Source: Owenia fusiformis (lineage: Eukaryota > Annelida > Polychaeta > Sabellida > Oweniidae). Taken from it: DNA of 64,000 nucleotides. Each line of letters opens with the position of its first letter. Within the stretch, counting starts at the first letter, position 1. The position numbers and the translations under genes were made by a program. Below, one piece after another: positions 22,217 through 34,700 of the stretch. The notes under the pieces were generated by a model, which made no database searches, had not been told where the DNA came from, and saw only the letters and a list, made by a program, of their open reading frames with translations. The stretch is taken from positions 28,521,986 through 28,585,985 of the forward strand of contig CAIIXF020000004.1 of the NCBI GenBank assembly GCA_903813345.2, read 5' to 3'.

Positions 22217-25200
22217 ATTACAGGAGTTTGACAGTGCAGATCAATATGATTTTTGATTTATTTAGGATTCAATATTGTACACAAACATTTGTGTTACAAA
22301 CACTGATTTTTATAATATCATTATAATGAATGAAACACTAAATATTTTAACCCTCAATATAAGAGGGCTACATGACAAATCTAAACGTTTAAAAACATTG
22401 AAATATTTTAATGAAAAAAATGCTGATATAATTATGTTGCAGGAAACTTTCTGTACTGAAAATTTGACATATTTGATTGAAAATGAGTGGTCTGAGTATT
22501 TATGTGTACACAATTGTACTAACAGTACACACAGCAGAGGTGTTTCTACATTGATACATAAACGATTTTCTATTGATATTTTAGACTGCTTTAAAAGTGC
22601 TGATGCACGGTCGTTACTTATCAATGTGAAAATTAATGATAATTTATTTACATTTGTTAATATGTATGCACCAAATTCAAATACTGGTAGGGCAGAATTT
22701 TTTACACAAATGTCTAAAAAGATTATACAATTTGCAACATTTAACAACAACATTATAGTAGCAGGTGATTTAAATTGTTATCTTACCAAAGATGACAAAT
22801 TTCCAAAGACAATAGAAACTGACAATAGCAGATTAAAATTAGAAAACCTGATAAGATATCTCAATGTCAATGATGAATTTAAGCATTTTGGCTATACATG
22901 TATATCAAAAGGAAAAAATGTTAAATCAAGAATTGATTACATATTATATAATAAAGATGCTCAATTCAAAGTTATATCAAGAACGAAGCATCACTATCCA
23001 ATGTCAGATCATAAATGTCTCATGATGAAGTTAGATACAAGTAAAAATATGCGAGGTCCTGGTTATTGGAAATTCAATAATTCTCTTTTACTTGATAGCA
23101 CTTTTGTACACGAAGTAAAAGGGTTGATTAGAAATATAAATGAACATGAATTAAACCAGATTAACTCAAAACAATTAAAATGGGAATTTTTGAAAGTCAA
23201 AATTAAAGAATTTGCAATTCAATTCTCAATCAAAAAATGTTCAATTTCAAAGAAAAAATTACATGTTCTAAATAAAGAGCTTGATTTAATACAGAGTAGT
23301 GATCATACTTCTGACACTACAAAAGCTAGAGAGCTTGAAATTTTATCTATTTTTGAAAAAGACCTTGAAAGCAAAACAAAGGGTGCCATCTTAAGGTCAA
23401 AAGAGCAAGATATAGAATTTGGAGATAAAAACTCAAAATATTTTCTGAATTTAGAAAAAGCACGTCAGGCAAATAATACAATTACATCATTGAAATCAGA
23501 AAATGGTATACTTAGATTAGATGAGGATATTTTGAAAGAAGAAATTAAATTCTATAGCGAATTATATAGATCAAAATCCCAACCAACCAATAAAGTAAAA
23601 AATTATTTGAATTCTATTAACTTTCCTAATACATTAGATAAACAAGATAATGACATCCTTGAAGGTGTTATCAATAATAGTGAGTGTTTACCTGTTATTT
23701 CCAGTATGAAAAAAGATATTTCCCCAGGATCAGATGGTTTAACCACTGACTTCTATAAATGCTTTTGGAAAGATATACATATTTATGTTATAGAAGCAAT
23801 TAATGAGTCATATGAAGTTGGAATCTTACCAACATCATTTCGTAAAATTATCATATCTTTGTTATTCAAAAAAGGAGACTGTGAACTATTAAAAAATTAT
23901 CGTCCAATATCATTATCTAATACAGATTATAAGATTTTAGCTTTTATCTTGGCAAAAAGACTTCAAAAGGTTATAGGTAAATTAATTGGTATGCAACAAA
24001 CGGCTTATATTAATGGTCGTTTTATAGGAAATAGTAGCCGACTGGTATTAGATGTATTTGAATATTTTGAAAATCAAAATCAGATAGGTGGCGCTATAAT
24101 CTTTCTTGACTTCCAAAAAGCGTTTGATAGTATAGAGTGGAATTTTATGTATGAAACGTTGAAAAAATGATAAGATTATCAAATGGCTCAAACTTTTATA
24201 TGAAAAACCTTTCTTAAACATTAAGCAAAATGGATGGTTATCAAAAAATATGTTGAACGCTCATGTCGGCAGGGCTGCCCCGTTTCCGCAATGGCATTTA
24301 TTTTATGTTGCGAAGTGATGAACTTAGCAATTCAGCAAAATAATGATATATCAGGTATAACTGTTGATGGTAAAGAATATAAGATGTCCCAATATGCGGA
24401 CGATGCTTCACTTTTCATTAAAGATAAAGAGTCATTGAAAAATGCTCTTAATACTATTTCCAATTTCTCAAAATTTTCTGGTCTGAAGTTAAACATAGAA
24501 AAAACTGAAGGCATTTGGCTTGGAAAAAATAAGGACTTTGAAAAGAAATGTGAACTGATGAACCAATCAAATATTTAGGAATCTTTTTAGGACACAACAA
24601 ACAAAGATGTTATGAATTAACTGGGAAGATAGAGTAAAAAAGGTAGAAAAAATATTAGACAGCTGGAAGAACCGATACTTAACACTTTTTGGCAAAGTAA
24701 CAGTGATTAAATCACTGGCAATTCCAAAATTAATTTATGCAGCATCAGTATTATCTGTGCCACATGAGATTATAAAAAAAGTAAACAATCTTGTATTTAA
24801 ATTTCTATGGGATGGAAAAAAGGACAAAATAAGAAGATCTATAATCATAAATAATATTAATAAGGGTGGAATAAATATGATTGACTTAGAGTCTCAAATA
24901 CATGCACTTAAAGCAGCATGGATCCCCCGTTTGCATAATCAAAACATGTACAATAAAATCCCTTACTTCTATTTCAATAAATTTCTTCCAAATATAGATG
25001 TATTATTCAAGATAAATGATACTAGATTCAAAGAATTTGAAAATGTTCCACTTTTTTATCAACAAGTGCTGGAAGCACATTGTTTATGTAAATGCATCAA
25101 AAATATAAGAGATATGAAGCAACATGAACTCTTGCAAGAGGTTATATGGGGAAACAAATTATTCACCGTCAAAAATAAACCAATTTTCTTTGAATCATGG

Positions 25201-26109
25201 ATCAAAAGTGGAATTATATACATAAAAGACTTGATAATTCAGAACAGGTTCCTTGATGTTAATATGTTATATCAAAAACTTGTAAATAAACAAAATTGGA
25301 TATCTGAATATTACAGAGTTTTATCAGCCATGGGCACACTGAAAGAAAGGTTCAATTTAGAATCTGTCAAGTATACAAATATTCATAATACTTTTAAATT
25401 TAATATAAATAATGTGATTATCACTGTGAATAATCAGAAATCCAAATTCTTTTATGAAATATTAAAAAACAAACGATCGGAAAAATGGTTTATGAAAAGG
25501 AAATGGGAACAAGAGTTTTGCTATGAAGCCAATGATGAAATAAATTGGCAAAACTTTTTCTCTACAAAAATTAGTTGTAAAGAAAAGAAAATAGGTAATT
25601 TCAACTTTAAAATAATCAACAATATTCTTCCTAGCCTTAGTGATTTATATATATTTGGTAAAAGTGAAACTTACAAATGTAGTTTATGTAATGAATTATG
25701 TACCTTGAAACATTTGTTATTTTCATGCTCATATTCTCAAAACATTTGGTACATTTGGAAACATATTTATAATATCTCAGGGTTAAGAGTAACTTACAGA
25801 AAATTGATAATTGGTTACAATGGAAATGACAATCATACTGAATTTTTAAACTATTTTATAAGTATTGTGTCATTTGTTATATATAAAACATATATTCAAG
25901 AACTGAATAATGGTATTAAGCGTAATTTTGAAGGCACTATTAAAACTTTAAATTTTGAAATCTGTACTCGTAAAAATGTATTTTTTAAAAACAAATGGAA
26001 AATGATTAAAACATAACTCATTATACATTATTGTAATTAATTGTATCATTGTATTTCTGTATCGTAAAAACCTAAATTGGAATAAACTATATTTGAAAAA
26101 AAAAAAAAA
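22217..26109 (+). mobile_element. 5'-truncated Tx1/L1-type LINE with 11-bp TSD
   Basis: Flanked by AACTCCCATGA at 22206-22216 and 26110-26120, with a poly(A) tail at 26097-26109 and a GAATAAAC signal near 26081. Only about 110 bp precede the ORF2 ATG, so ORF1 is absent, consistent with 5' truncation during target-primed reverse transcription. Confidence 0.9.
22326..26016 (+). pseudogene. LINE ORF2: APE endonuclease, reverse transcriptase, Cys/His tail (frameshifted)
   Basis: Starts MNETLNILTLNIRGL. Endonuclease motifs: LQETFC, MYAPNS, AGDLNC, SRIDYI and SDHKC. RT motifs: SPGSDGLTTDFYKCFW, NYRPISLSNTDYKILAF, FLDFQKAFDSIEW, RQGCPVSA and QYADDASLF (about 24390). The end has CSLCNELCTLKHLLFSC, a C-x2-C-x7-H-x4-C motif. 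At least four frame changes lie between about 24165 and 24620 (end of motif A, before RQGC, after ELMNQ, before NWEDRVKK); outside that stretch the frame is open. SPGxDG...EFYxxFW and NYRPISLSNxDYK are typical of L1/Tx1 clades. Stop TAA at 26014-26016. It cannot retrotranspose by itself. Confidence 0.88.
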
Positions 26110-26181
26110 AACTCCCATGATGCAGCGGTGTGGTGGATCGTGGTAAGTTCAAACACTTTATAGCGTCATTGGTAGGATACA

Positions 26182-26522
26182 AAATGGCGGCTAATAATAC
26201 GTACGTGTTTTATAATTTGGAAGAAAAGATTCAACTTACTGAGTTCGTATTAGAAAAATTTGATCTTTTATTTGGAAAATAATCCAAAATAATACATCCA
26301 AAATATCTAAACAGCAGTCTTGGGAAGAAATCACCCAAAGGGTGAATATGTTAAGGATACCCTCCAAAAAACCACAGCATCAATCCAAACGCTTTGGAAA
26401 AATCTTAAAGCAACTGCTAAGAAGAAATACATGGAGCAAAAGAGATCCATGGCTAGAACGGGGGGAGGCCCCCCTTTACAATTGTTTATAGAACCTCACA
26501 TTGCAAAAATAATGTGCAATTT
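26182..26522 (+). pseudogene. Harbinger-type Myb/SANT-like protein fragment
   Basis: Frame 1 begins MAANNTYVFYNLEEKIQLTE and stops after LLFGK. A shifted frame continues KQQSWEEITQRVNML, and another gives TLWKNLKATAKKKYMEQKRS and ARTGGGPP. The order (acidic start, WEEI, LWKNLKxxAKK, GGGPP) is that of Myb/SANT-like DNA-binding proteins of PIF/Harbinger transposons and the related NAIF1. Two frameshifts and no continuation after about 26520 mark it as broken. The ATG is 62 bp after the LINE target duplication. Confidence 0.65.
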
Positions 26523-26652
26523 TCAGAATACACCATTATGGTGTGGTCTTGGGGGCTCCGAGAATGAGCTGGGTGGAGCGAACGGTGCGTGTTTAGCCTT
26601 TAATTCTGGCTGTAGTTTGCGACCATGTGTCTGTACTATCTTATGCGAATAA

Positions 26653-26685
26653 GGCCATAAGAAGTTGATTCTTTGTTTTGCGTCC
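26653..26685 (+). repeat. Left TIR of the 5-kb transposon
   Basis: 33 bp, perfect inverted match to 31627-31659; starts GGCCATAAGAAG and ends TTGCGTCC. TAA precedes it. Confidence 0.9.
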
Positions 26686-27022
26686 TGGTAAAATCCAAAT
26701 CTTGCAAGGGTACAAGGAAAACAAACACAAATTAAAAAAAAAACACAAACTTATTTGCAAGGAAATGTATACACTTGATGGGTTAATAATGGATGACATA
26801 CGTATATGCAGTAATTACAATGTGAATCTATATTTCTACTTTGGTTCAGCCTTCGTAGTAGTTTGCAATAACAAACAACAAATAACAACATTTCAGAGGT
26901 TGATAATCTTATTCTAATAAATTGTGTTTATGAAATCGGTTAAAGTACAACTTTAAAGACTTGCAAATATCGAAGATGTGATTTTAACTATACTAGAAGT
27001 GTCAGTGTTTAATATTTAAAGT
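26686..27022. other. Left subterminal region of the 5-kb transposon
   Basis: No exon seen. It follows the stop codon of the minus-strand transposon gene and should contain its 3' UTR; I found no canonical AATAAA on the minus strand. Confidence 0.5.
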
Positions 27023-30000
27023 CTATGCTGTTGTTGTTTTCGACTTGTTTCTTGTTCTTGGTCTTGCACCCTTCGCAAAGCAAGCTCCACACACAGGGTG
27101 AACAGACTGAAAGGATGCCCTGTCCTCAATTGGAAGGAGGCTGACCATGGTGCCGCAGGAGAAACAACACTCAGGATATTTGCTCCGTGATGAGTAGTAG
27201 TGTGGGCTCACATCAGCTCCACACGGTAATGTGGATATGTAGCACACCTGAAGTAAAATTAAATTTCTTCTGTTTCAAAATTTAAAAAATTGACAACATG
27301 AATGTATTCGGTTTAGGGAAGTGAGAAGCAGCTGGCATGATTGTTTTGTTGAAGGTATAGTACCGAACAGAACAGCATATAGAGGTAGATATTTACTGTA
27401 CTGCATTTGCATTTTTATTCCTTTCGATTTAATGAATGTTAAAATCTATTTTACATGTCATTCATTGTTAATATTGCTAAAATTCTAATATAGTATGTAT
27501 TGTTTTTTAGATCCCGTACAATGTATTCTAACCTTGTGAAGAATAGGACTTCCAAAGACATCAGTACCACATGTGAAAATCACATCCTCCTTCACTGCGT
27601 CTACAGCTTCAGCTTGCTCCTTCGTCAGTTTTTTCTTTGAGTAGAAACACCTAGAAATCATCAATCATTAATACTTTTAAGATTATGACTGACATGGCAT
27701 ATAGCTCTTCAGTCAGAATATAGGATGTTACGAACAATGATATGTACTGAATTATATTAACATATAAATTTTAATGCCAATGTATAACTTTTTTGATATA
27801 TATGTATACTAAATATATAAAATATGCATGCATTTATACCTGGGCTTCTGGCATTCTTTGCATGATAATATACCTCGGGCAGTTTCCCCACTTAGCCTAA
27901 ATCCAGTATGACTTTGAGTTAGTTCTTCACCTTTCTTGCTGAGGGAAGGGCGGAACTTCTCAGTGGTTTCCTTTCCATATAGTTCATGGAATGACTGGTA
28001 GTGATCTGGGTCGGTAGTCTTTGGTGTTGGGTCTGAAAAGATATACTTGTAAATGTTAACATTTCTCTGATTTAAGCATCTGTTACTGAATCATATTTAT
28101 GGCCCATATGAAACTATGCAAATCTTAGTGATATTAAAATATTCTGTGTTTCACATTTTAACTAAACTTTAAACTCACCTGGTAGGGGATGGATGGTATC
28201 TAGGACAGCTATGTCAAGAAGTGGTGGCTTGCAAATATTGCATGTTGGACTCCCACACTTCTTCATCATGAAAAAATAGTGTCGGGCAGTGCAGCAATGA
28301 TTGAGAAACTGACAGTACTTTTCATTGTTCTGCAATTCCTTTGTTGATGGGTTGGGATTTATCTGAAATTTCTCTAACAGCACAGCCCAGAGCTCATCAA
28401 TTTCAAGTTGACTCGCAGGTTCCATGACTCTACAAGAATTCCCTTTCAGACTGAGTCTTCCAAAGAGATCTGTTAGGGTTAACTTCACTGGCTCGACACT
28501 GTCCATCAAAGCTGCTTTGAACATAGGATCCTTGGCCCCATGGTCTCTAATATCCTTCATGGATGAAAGCTTGGTCATGGCCTGCTCATACCTGATTTCC
28601 ATGTTGGACCTTTCAATGGAAACAGATTGTAGAGCCAAGTTCATTGTGGAGTGCCAGCGTTCAGCCGGATTTAAGTAGCTATCCCCAGCCGCACATCTAG
28701 CAGCAAGAAGAACATCAATATCATACTTGAGCATCATTGCTATAAGTGAGATCTTGACAGATGGATTTATAACTCTGTGGTCCCCGCCACCATCCGCGTA
28801 TATGATGAGGACTGTGCCATCATCCTTGGTTTCTAAAACTTTCCCCATCTCTGCTGCATGCCGCATAGCTGTGCTTGGTTCAAAGATTGTGCTCTTTAAT
28901 CCATTATAAGGTACACCTCTGTAAAAGGATCCAGTGATCTGTTCTGGAATGTCAACGCAAAGGGTAGTTGATGGCGTGATCTTACATTTCGTGGCTGTGT
29001 CATGGTCTGAAGCCATTAAAGGAATATTTTCCTGTACTATTGTTGCCCGAGCTCGTGCAATGGTAGCCATTGGAGTTCCAGGCTCTCCAACAGGTATTGT
29101 GCTTTTATCATCCACACAAAGCATGATTGATTGGTCCCTGTGCTCAATGGCAAATTCTTTGACGTATTTGAACACTGCCGTTGCATAATGAGAATCAACA
29201 TTTTTTTTGTTGATTTGTCTGGATTGTATTTTAAAACGGACATCGAATCGCCCTGTGTAACGATGTGCTGTTAACGAAAATCTGTTACGTGGCACAAATT
29301 GCATAGAAACCCATTTTGTACTAGGAATGGCGGTACCCTCGGGAAGACTTTGTTTAACCTGTTTGACTAAGTCTGACACACTCATGGCAACTGCAATGTG
29401 ACATATTGTACCGTGGCGCCGGTCATCCACCGCCTTGGCTGCCTCTTGGTTCAGTAGATTTTTCACCCCATCCCAAAATGGATGAAACACTTCTTTGTTA
29501 GAATTCAAGGCACGCAAATCTGGAAGGATGTTTGCATCTTTAGTCTGGAGTAAAAGGTCTAATCTATGTTGGACATCCTTTGATATTTCATTGGACATGA
29601 CCGACTCATCTCCAGTCAGAGTCTGATAGATTTTCTTCATGACTGATTTGCTGGATTTGCAAAGATGCCCAAAGTCATTCTCGAACTCTGTTCTCATGGC
29701 TCGTGTGTGATACAAAGGTAGTTGTGGTAGAATCTTCTGGATTTCTTCATTTGATCGTGTCATATTAAGATCATTCTTGGGGGTCTTCCATATGAACCAT
29801 AAACTTGGTTTATTGGAGCCAGCATGATGACTATAAAGCTGCACATCATATGGTAGTTGAAGCTCCTGTAGGTAGTTGTAACGAATACGGCGATCAACAG
29901 GCAGGATATCACTGAGAAAGTAAGGATCATACATGTCACGCCCATCCATGATCTGTTGGAGTTCTTCATATCTTCTGACAATCTTGTCATCTGCTCGCAG

Positions 30001-31511
30001 CTTTCCTTTGATCAACTTAAGTTCGGTACTTGAGGCAAGTGATCTTGCTGGTAACAGAGAGTGGTGAATTTTATTGACAAGTTTTCCTGTGGTCTCTAGA
30101 TGTTCTACATATTTGTCAATGGTTGTGACCAGCTTGCTAGTTGCAGCATGTAGAGCTTTCAAAGAAGGGGATGCCATGACTGGGAATGAAAGGCACACGT
30201 AGAGTCCCTGGCTCTTTGATTTAAGGTCACCAACATCCATCCTTGACTTCTGTTTCCTTCGTTCAGGATTATTATACTTTTGTGTAAGACCATCTGGTTC
30301 AAGCAATGGTGTGAAGATGTCTGGGAGACCAAGGGATCTAGCTTTGAGTGCTGATAAGTGGGGCAGAAGGTAGAATATGGCATTGGACACATTTTCCAAT
30401 ATCGTTTTCCCAAAATTGTTCGCATCATGTTGAGACAGAAATCCAATATTTTTATCCTGGAGAAGTATATTAATATCATTTCTTAACAGCCTATCTCCTC
30501 TATCTGGTGAGTTGATCAAAGGAGGGAAAAAACGCTTGGTTGCTTGTCCCATCATCATGGAAAATGCATTCTTTTGCTCTGGGCAGGGTTTAGTCTCCTC
30601 TATTTCAAATTCAATAAAGGTTCCAAGCTTTGTCATTTTTTCAATTGTCAAGTGTAGTGGTATTTCAATCTTTGTCTCCTTGGGTGATGAGCGAACAAAG
30701 CAACGCACAGTCTGGTCTGAAAATGAGAACAGAAAAAATTCTAATAGAAGTGTATACCTAAATAAATAAACGTAAAAATGTGTGTTGTTCTTATGTATGT
30801 GTATGTATGTATGTTTGTAATTTTCCACCACCCTACCCTAGTTCACCACCTTTAAATTTTGAAGTTCAACAAAAATGCAATTGGCGCAATTTACGACTCC
30901 TAAAATAAATGAAGAACAATTTCCAAGCTGTATCATTTCCCTTGGCCGTAAAATCGCGAAATTCGATATTCACTCTATTATCGCCCACAAAATTTCTGCA
31001 TGTTTTGCGTGAAATTTTCTGGTTTGCAATTACGTGATCTGTTGACATAAGACAAACTATGAATTGTTATTTATACCTAGTTTGCGATCAACTATTTATA
31101 CAGGTATTCATGATCTCTATTGAACTACGAATTCAGACAATATGTCGGGGAACGGCTCTTGAAAAAAATCTGTCACCAAAAAGGCGACCAGCGTTTCCAC
31201 TATAATATCGATCGAAAACATTTATTTTAGTCTTCACATGAATGAATTTCAAATAATTGAAGTGGGTGAAAATAGGAGAGAATGGAAGATCGATCCTAAT
31301 TCAAGTCTGAAAAGCCTTGCCTACCTTTTCCGATTTCAATGGCTTTCTTAAATCTCTTAAGCGGTGGGCCTGACGTAGTCCTACCGGGAAGATCTTCCTG
31401 TTTGCTAGCGATAGACAGGCCTTCTAGCACAGTACTAATCGTCGTTTTAGGCCCCATGGCAAAATAGTCAATGAATCCTTCAATTCGGACGCAGATCAAA
31501 TCGCCCGCCAT
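27023..31511 (-). CDS. Putative DDE-type transposase, 1,086 residues, five exons
   Basis: Minus-strand exons 31511-31325, 30716-28179, 28032-27840, 27650-27533 and 27247-27023, all GT-AG with matching phases (1, 1, 2, 0) and no stop until TAG. The start is MAGDLICVRIEGF, preceded by an A-rich stretch. Candidate catalytic acids: D598/D599 in LCVDDK, D704 in YADGGGDHR and E748 in YLNPAERW, giving D-43-E, a spacing and NPxE context expected of an RNase H-fold transposase. After the core come CGSPTCNICKPP, CKECQKPRCFYS, FTCG, CYISTLPCG, CCFSCG and VCGACF, a cysteine-rich zinc-binding tail. The N-terminal half is largely helical with no domain I know. Similar uncharacterised proteins are multi-copy in sponges and cnidarians as I recall. 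DDE role is inference; gene structure is firm. Confidence 0.8.
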
Positions 31512-31626
31512 CTTTTTTTTTCAAATTAAAGAGCACTGAACGAAATTTGGTTCAAATTTAGATCCCGGGGATCGATATTTGAGTGTGTTTGTTTTTTCTG
31601 ATTTGCTCAAAATCGTGCACGCACGG

Positions 31627-31659
31627 GGACGCAAAACAAAGAATCAACTTCTTATGGCC
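31627..31659 (-). repeat. Right TIR of the 5-kb transposon
   Basis: 33 bp, starts GGACGCAAAAC and ends CTTCTTATGGCC on the plus strand, followed by TAA at 31660-31662. Confidence 0.9.
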
Positions 31660-31662
31660 TAA

Positions 31663-32362
31663 TTGTCTTTATATCAATGCTAATTGGTAGTTGTCGCTAA
31701 AGGTCAAAGGTCATTCGAATGTGTTTTGGAGGTTGAAGATAGACGTTGAAAAAGTCAGACAAATTCATGCATATCGTAGCCATCATTCAAGAAAGAAACA
31801 GGATTGATTTCAGTGCATTTCATCGTTAACATTTGTTAACATTGAAATGGATGTTCAAAAACAAGGAAAATACATGTAGAAATACATTGAACTTAATTAT
31901 GAACTTTCCTCTATAATGCATCACAAAGCGAGTGATTTATCATTTGACAGACAGGATTTGTGTGTAAAAGATAAAGATATCAGAGATTTGAAGAATCTGC
32001 AGAATATGAACAATTTGCAACATAAAAACCAAAGGAACTTTTTACAGTTATCAATCAGGTATAATGCTAATTAATGAATGTCTGCTTTCACAGTGGATCA
32101 AATATGAAATGACAAGAACATAATTCTCTGATAAGTTAATAGCCAAAGCTTTTTGATGAAAGCTAAGTGTGCCATAAGTTAACAGTCCTAACAGAGTCAT
32201 ATGTTTTTTTTCAAATACATGATACACTCCACTTTCCAGACACTTATGTTTTGGTAAAGAACATGTTTGTATTATATTACTGAAACTAGATAATAATGTT
32301 CCAAAAGCATATTTTTTGCCAATACATTTGCCAGCATTCTGAACTTATGTCAAGTGATGACA
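31663..32362. other. Gene-free stretch
   Basis: No coding exon or repeat unit recognised between the 5-kb transposon and the MITE at 32369. Confidence 0.5.
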
Positions 32363-32368
32363 AATTCC

Positions 32369-32575
32369 CAGGCCCGTAGCCAGGATTTGCCAAGGGGGGG
32401 GGGGTTCACTTTTTGAAAAATTCCAGGGGGGGGTTCACTTGTGACAATTTTGGTCAAAAAATGGCCAAAATCACAAAAAGTGCTCAGAATGGTGAAAAAC
32501 TGCATGATTTTGAAAGATTTTTTGGCCAGGGGGGGGTTCGCTCGAACCAATCGAACCCCCCCTGGCTACGGCCTG
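32369..32575 (-). mobile_element. 207-bp MITE, best copy of family CAGGCCCGTAGCC
   Basis: Starts CAGGCCCGTAGCCAGG and ends CCTGGCTACGGCCTG, with G8-10 tracts and GGTTCACT inside. The 6-bp direct repeat AATTCC flanks it exactly (32363-32368, 32576-32581). It is inverted relative to the copy at 2075. Any ORFs read through it (FARTNRTPPG type) are not genes. Confidence 0.88.
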
Positions 32576-32581
32576 AATTCC

Positions 32582-33285
32582 TGCACTAGTGCACATCCAC
32601 TGCATTGCACACAAATTAGCGCTTGTAACTCACCAAGCAGCACAGTCAATCGATACTATCAAGAGAAATGAAGAAGATATGGTTGGTATATTTATCAGTT
32701 CTTTCAAAACTCTCCTGTAAGATACAAGAAACTGAGACAGGTGTCAGCAATGCTAGATAATGCAGAAAGTTTCCTCACACTGAAGATACCCTGTAAATCA
32801 AGTTTTGTATGAAATCTAAATATCATACTTCAGAGTTAAAGACAATGCAAACGTAACATTTGTAACATTCCCCGTCACCACCATTGTTGGTGACCTTTCT
32901 TAAAAACTGAGGATAAATTTCCTGGGAGTGTCCATTTCATTTCAAATTTTGATCTTTTCTGGGATGGGAATGCTAATTCAATAAGGGAATGCTGCTTTGC
33001 AAGGGATGGTCATCACTTTAATTCAAATGGGTCAGACATTTTGTTAAAAACATCGTAAACATCAACCTCCTCACAGAAATCTTAACGTTACTATTTGATA
33101 ATACATACGTAATGTAAACCTACACTTACTTCTCATAAAAAATGAGAATGTAAAAAAAAATGAAAAAATGTAATAAAATCATTAATATGTAGCAATTTTG
33201 TATAAGCAACATGGTTGACATGATTCAATATATTTGAAGAAAAAAAATTCTTAAATTCAGACTGCACCGATGTTCCTCCTGTGGT
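32582..33285. other. Gene-free stretch
   Basis: AT-rich, no exon or repeat seen. Confidence 0.45.
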
Positions 33286-33660
33286 CGCAAAATGGATTAA
33301 AGAGCCATATTGTCCTGACTAATGTTGTTGGAAGACAACACCAGCGAGTATCGAGGCTGAACCTGCCATGCGAGGGAAGGAGGCAACACCAGTGAGTACC
33401 TAGGATGAACCCGCCATGGGAGGGAAGGAGGCAACAACAGTGAGTATTGAGGCTGAACCTCGCAAAATGGATTAAAGAGCCATATTGTCCTGACTAATGT
33501 TGTTGGAAGACAACACCAGCGAGTATTGAGGCTGAACCTGCCATGCGAGGGAAGGAGGCAACACCAGCGAGTACCTAGGATGAACCCGCCATGGGAGGGA
33601 AGGAGGCAACAACAGTGAGTATTGAGGCTGAACCTAACATGGGAGGGAAGAAAGCAACAC
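33286..33660 (+). repeat. 175-bp tandem duplication with an inner ~47-bp repeat
   Basis: CGCAAAATGGATTAAAGAGC starts both copies (33286 and 33461). Inside each, a unit with CAACACCAGCGAGTA, GGCTGAACCTGCCATG and GAGGGAAGGAGG repeats about three times. Confidence 0.9.
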
Positions 33661-34118
33661 CAGCGACTGATTTGGAGTCTGGACCCATTTTGGAAGGGAT
33701 CGAGACTTCAAAGGTGTACAGTGACTAAGTTAATAATCTTACAATTTGATTTCATTTTTTCGGTAGGGATAGACTCAATTAATAGTAGATGAATTTTCTT
33801 CATTTGTTGGAAAGATGTACTTTCATAGTAAATTGATGAAAACAGTAGTTTTATGGAACAGAAAAATTTTCAAAATGGCAACTGTTTCATAAATGGTTGT
33901 AATTTTTGCAAAAATCTAAGTATTACATTTTCCTTGATTCTGAGATCTTTCTGAAGTAAAGGCTTAGCTATATTATAATCAAATGAAAGCCAATTAAGAG
34001 TAGATTGCAAGTTTTATATTTGTTTTCTGATTCTGACATCAGAAAATACAAAATTCTGATATTTCTCTATTATATATCTCAAATCGTTGTATATTACAGT
34101 TGAGGCTTTTGAGTTTGA

Positions 34119-34243
34119 TACAACAGTGTCTTGGATGGAGATCAAGGATATTGTGACAATGGAGCTCCACATATTGAATGGGATAACCAGTGGCGAGATA
34201 AACTGATGGCGTCACAACATATTTCTCAAAAACAAGTCAAGAA
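34119..34243 (+). pseudogene. Exon-like segment upstream of the 94-bp array
   Basis: One open frame gives DGDQGYCDNGAPHIEWDN, WRDKLMASQHISQKQVKK and stops at the GTAAGT donor. Another frame (EAFEFDTTVSWMEIKDI) is also open from the ACAG acceptor near 34099. I cannot decide which, if either, is coding, and no product is recognised. Confidence 0.3.
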
Positions 34244-34700
34244 GTAAGTCTCTTTAGCATGAAGTATTATACGTTCTCAAAATCTTACTTCCTTTTTGGA
34301 ATTGTTGTCTTTATTTAGTTATAAAACAAGTCAAGAAGTAAGTCTCTTTAGCATGAAGTATTATACGTTCTCAAAATCTTACGTCCTTTTTGGAATTGTT
34401 GTCTTTATTTAGTTATAAAACAAGTCAAGAAGTAAGTCTCTTTAGCATGAAGTATTATACGTTCTCAAAATCTTACTTCCTTTTTGGAATTGTTGTCTTT
34501 ATTTAGTTATAAAACAAGTCAAGAAGTAAGTCTCTTTAGCATGAAGTATTATACGTTCTCAAAATCTTACTTCCTTTTTGGAATTGTTGTCTTTATTTAG
34601 TTATAAAACAAGTCAAGAAGTAAGTCTCTTTAGCATGAAGTATTATACGTTCTCAAAATCTTACCTCCTTTTTGGAATTGTTGTTTTTATTTAGTTAAAG
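34226..34700 (+). repeat. 94-bp tandem repeat, five copies, each with donor and acceptor motifs
   Basis: Units start at AACAAGTCAAGAAGTAAGTC (C of ACAAG at 34233, 34327, 34421, 34515, 34609). Every unit contains a consensus donor (GAA then GTAAGT) and ends in TTTATTTAG followed by TTATAAAACAAGTCAAGAA, so each looks like a minimal intron plus a 19-nt microexon. An exon-like stretch (GDQGYCDNGAPHIEWDNQW) precedes the array at about 34130-34240. Confidence 0.88.

Larger units (their letters stand above)
26653..31659 (-). mobile_element. Apparently intact 5.0-kb DNA transposon, 33-bp perfect TIRs, TAA TSD
   Basis: TIRs at 26653-26685 (starts GGCCATAAGAAGTTGATTCT, ends TTTTGCGTCC) and 31627-31659 are perfect inverted copies. 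TAA occurs immediately outside each end (26650-26652, 31660-31662), and 3-bp TAA/TTA duplications are usual for PIF/Harbinger. The only gene inside is the five-exon minus-strand gene below, without any stop or frameshift. The encoded protein does not look like a HARBI1 nuclease, so superfamily placement is open. Confidence 0.85.

Noticed and set aside
26653-31659. Kolobok-type (TTAA) or TA target duplication for the 5-kb element
   Set aside because: Only TAA is identical outside both TIRs; a TTAA or TA duplication cannot be fitted at both ends.
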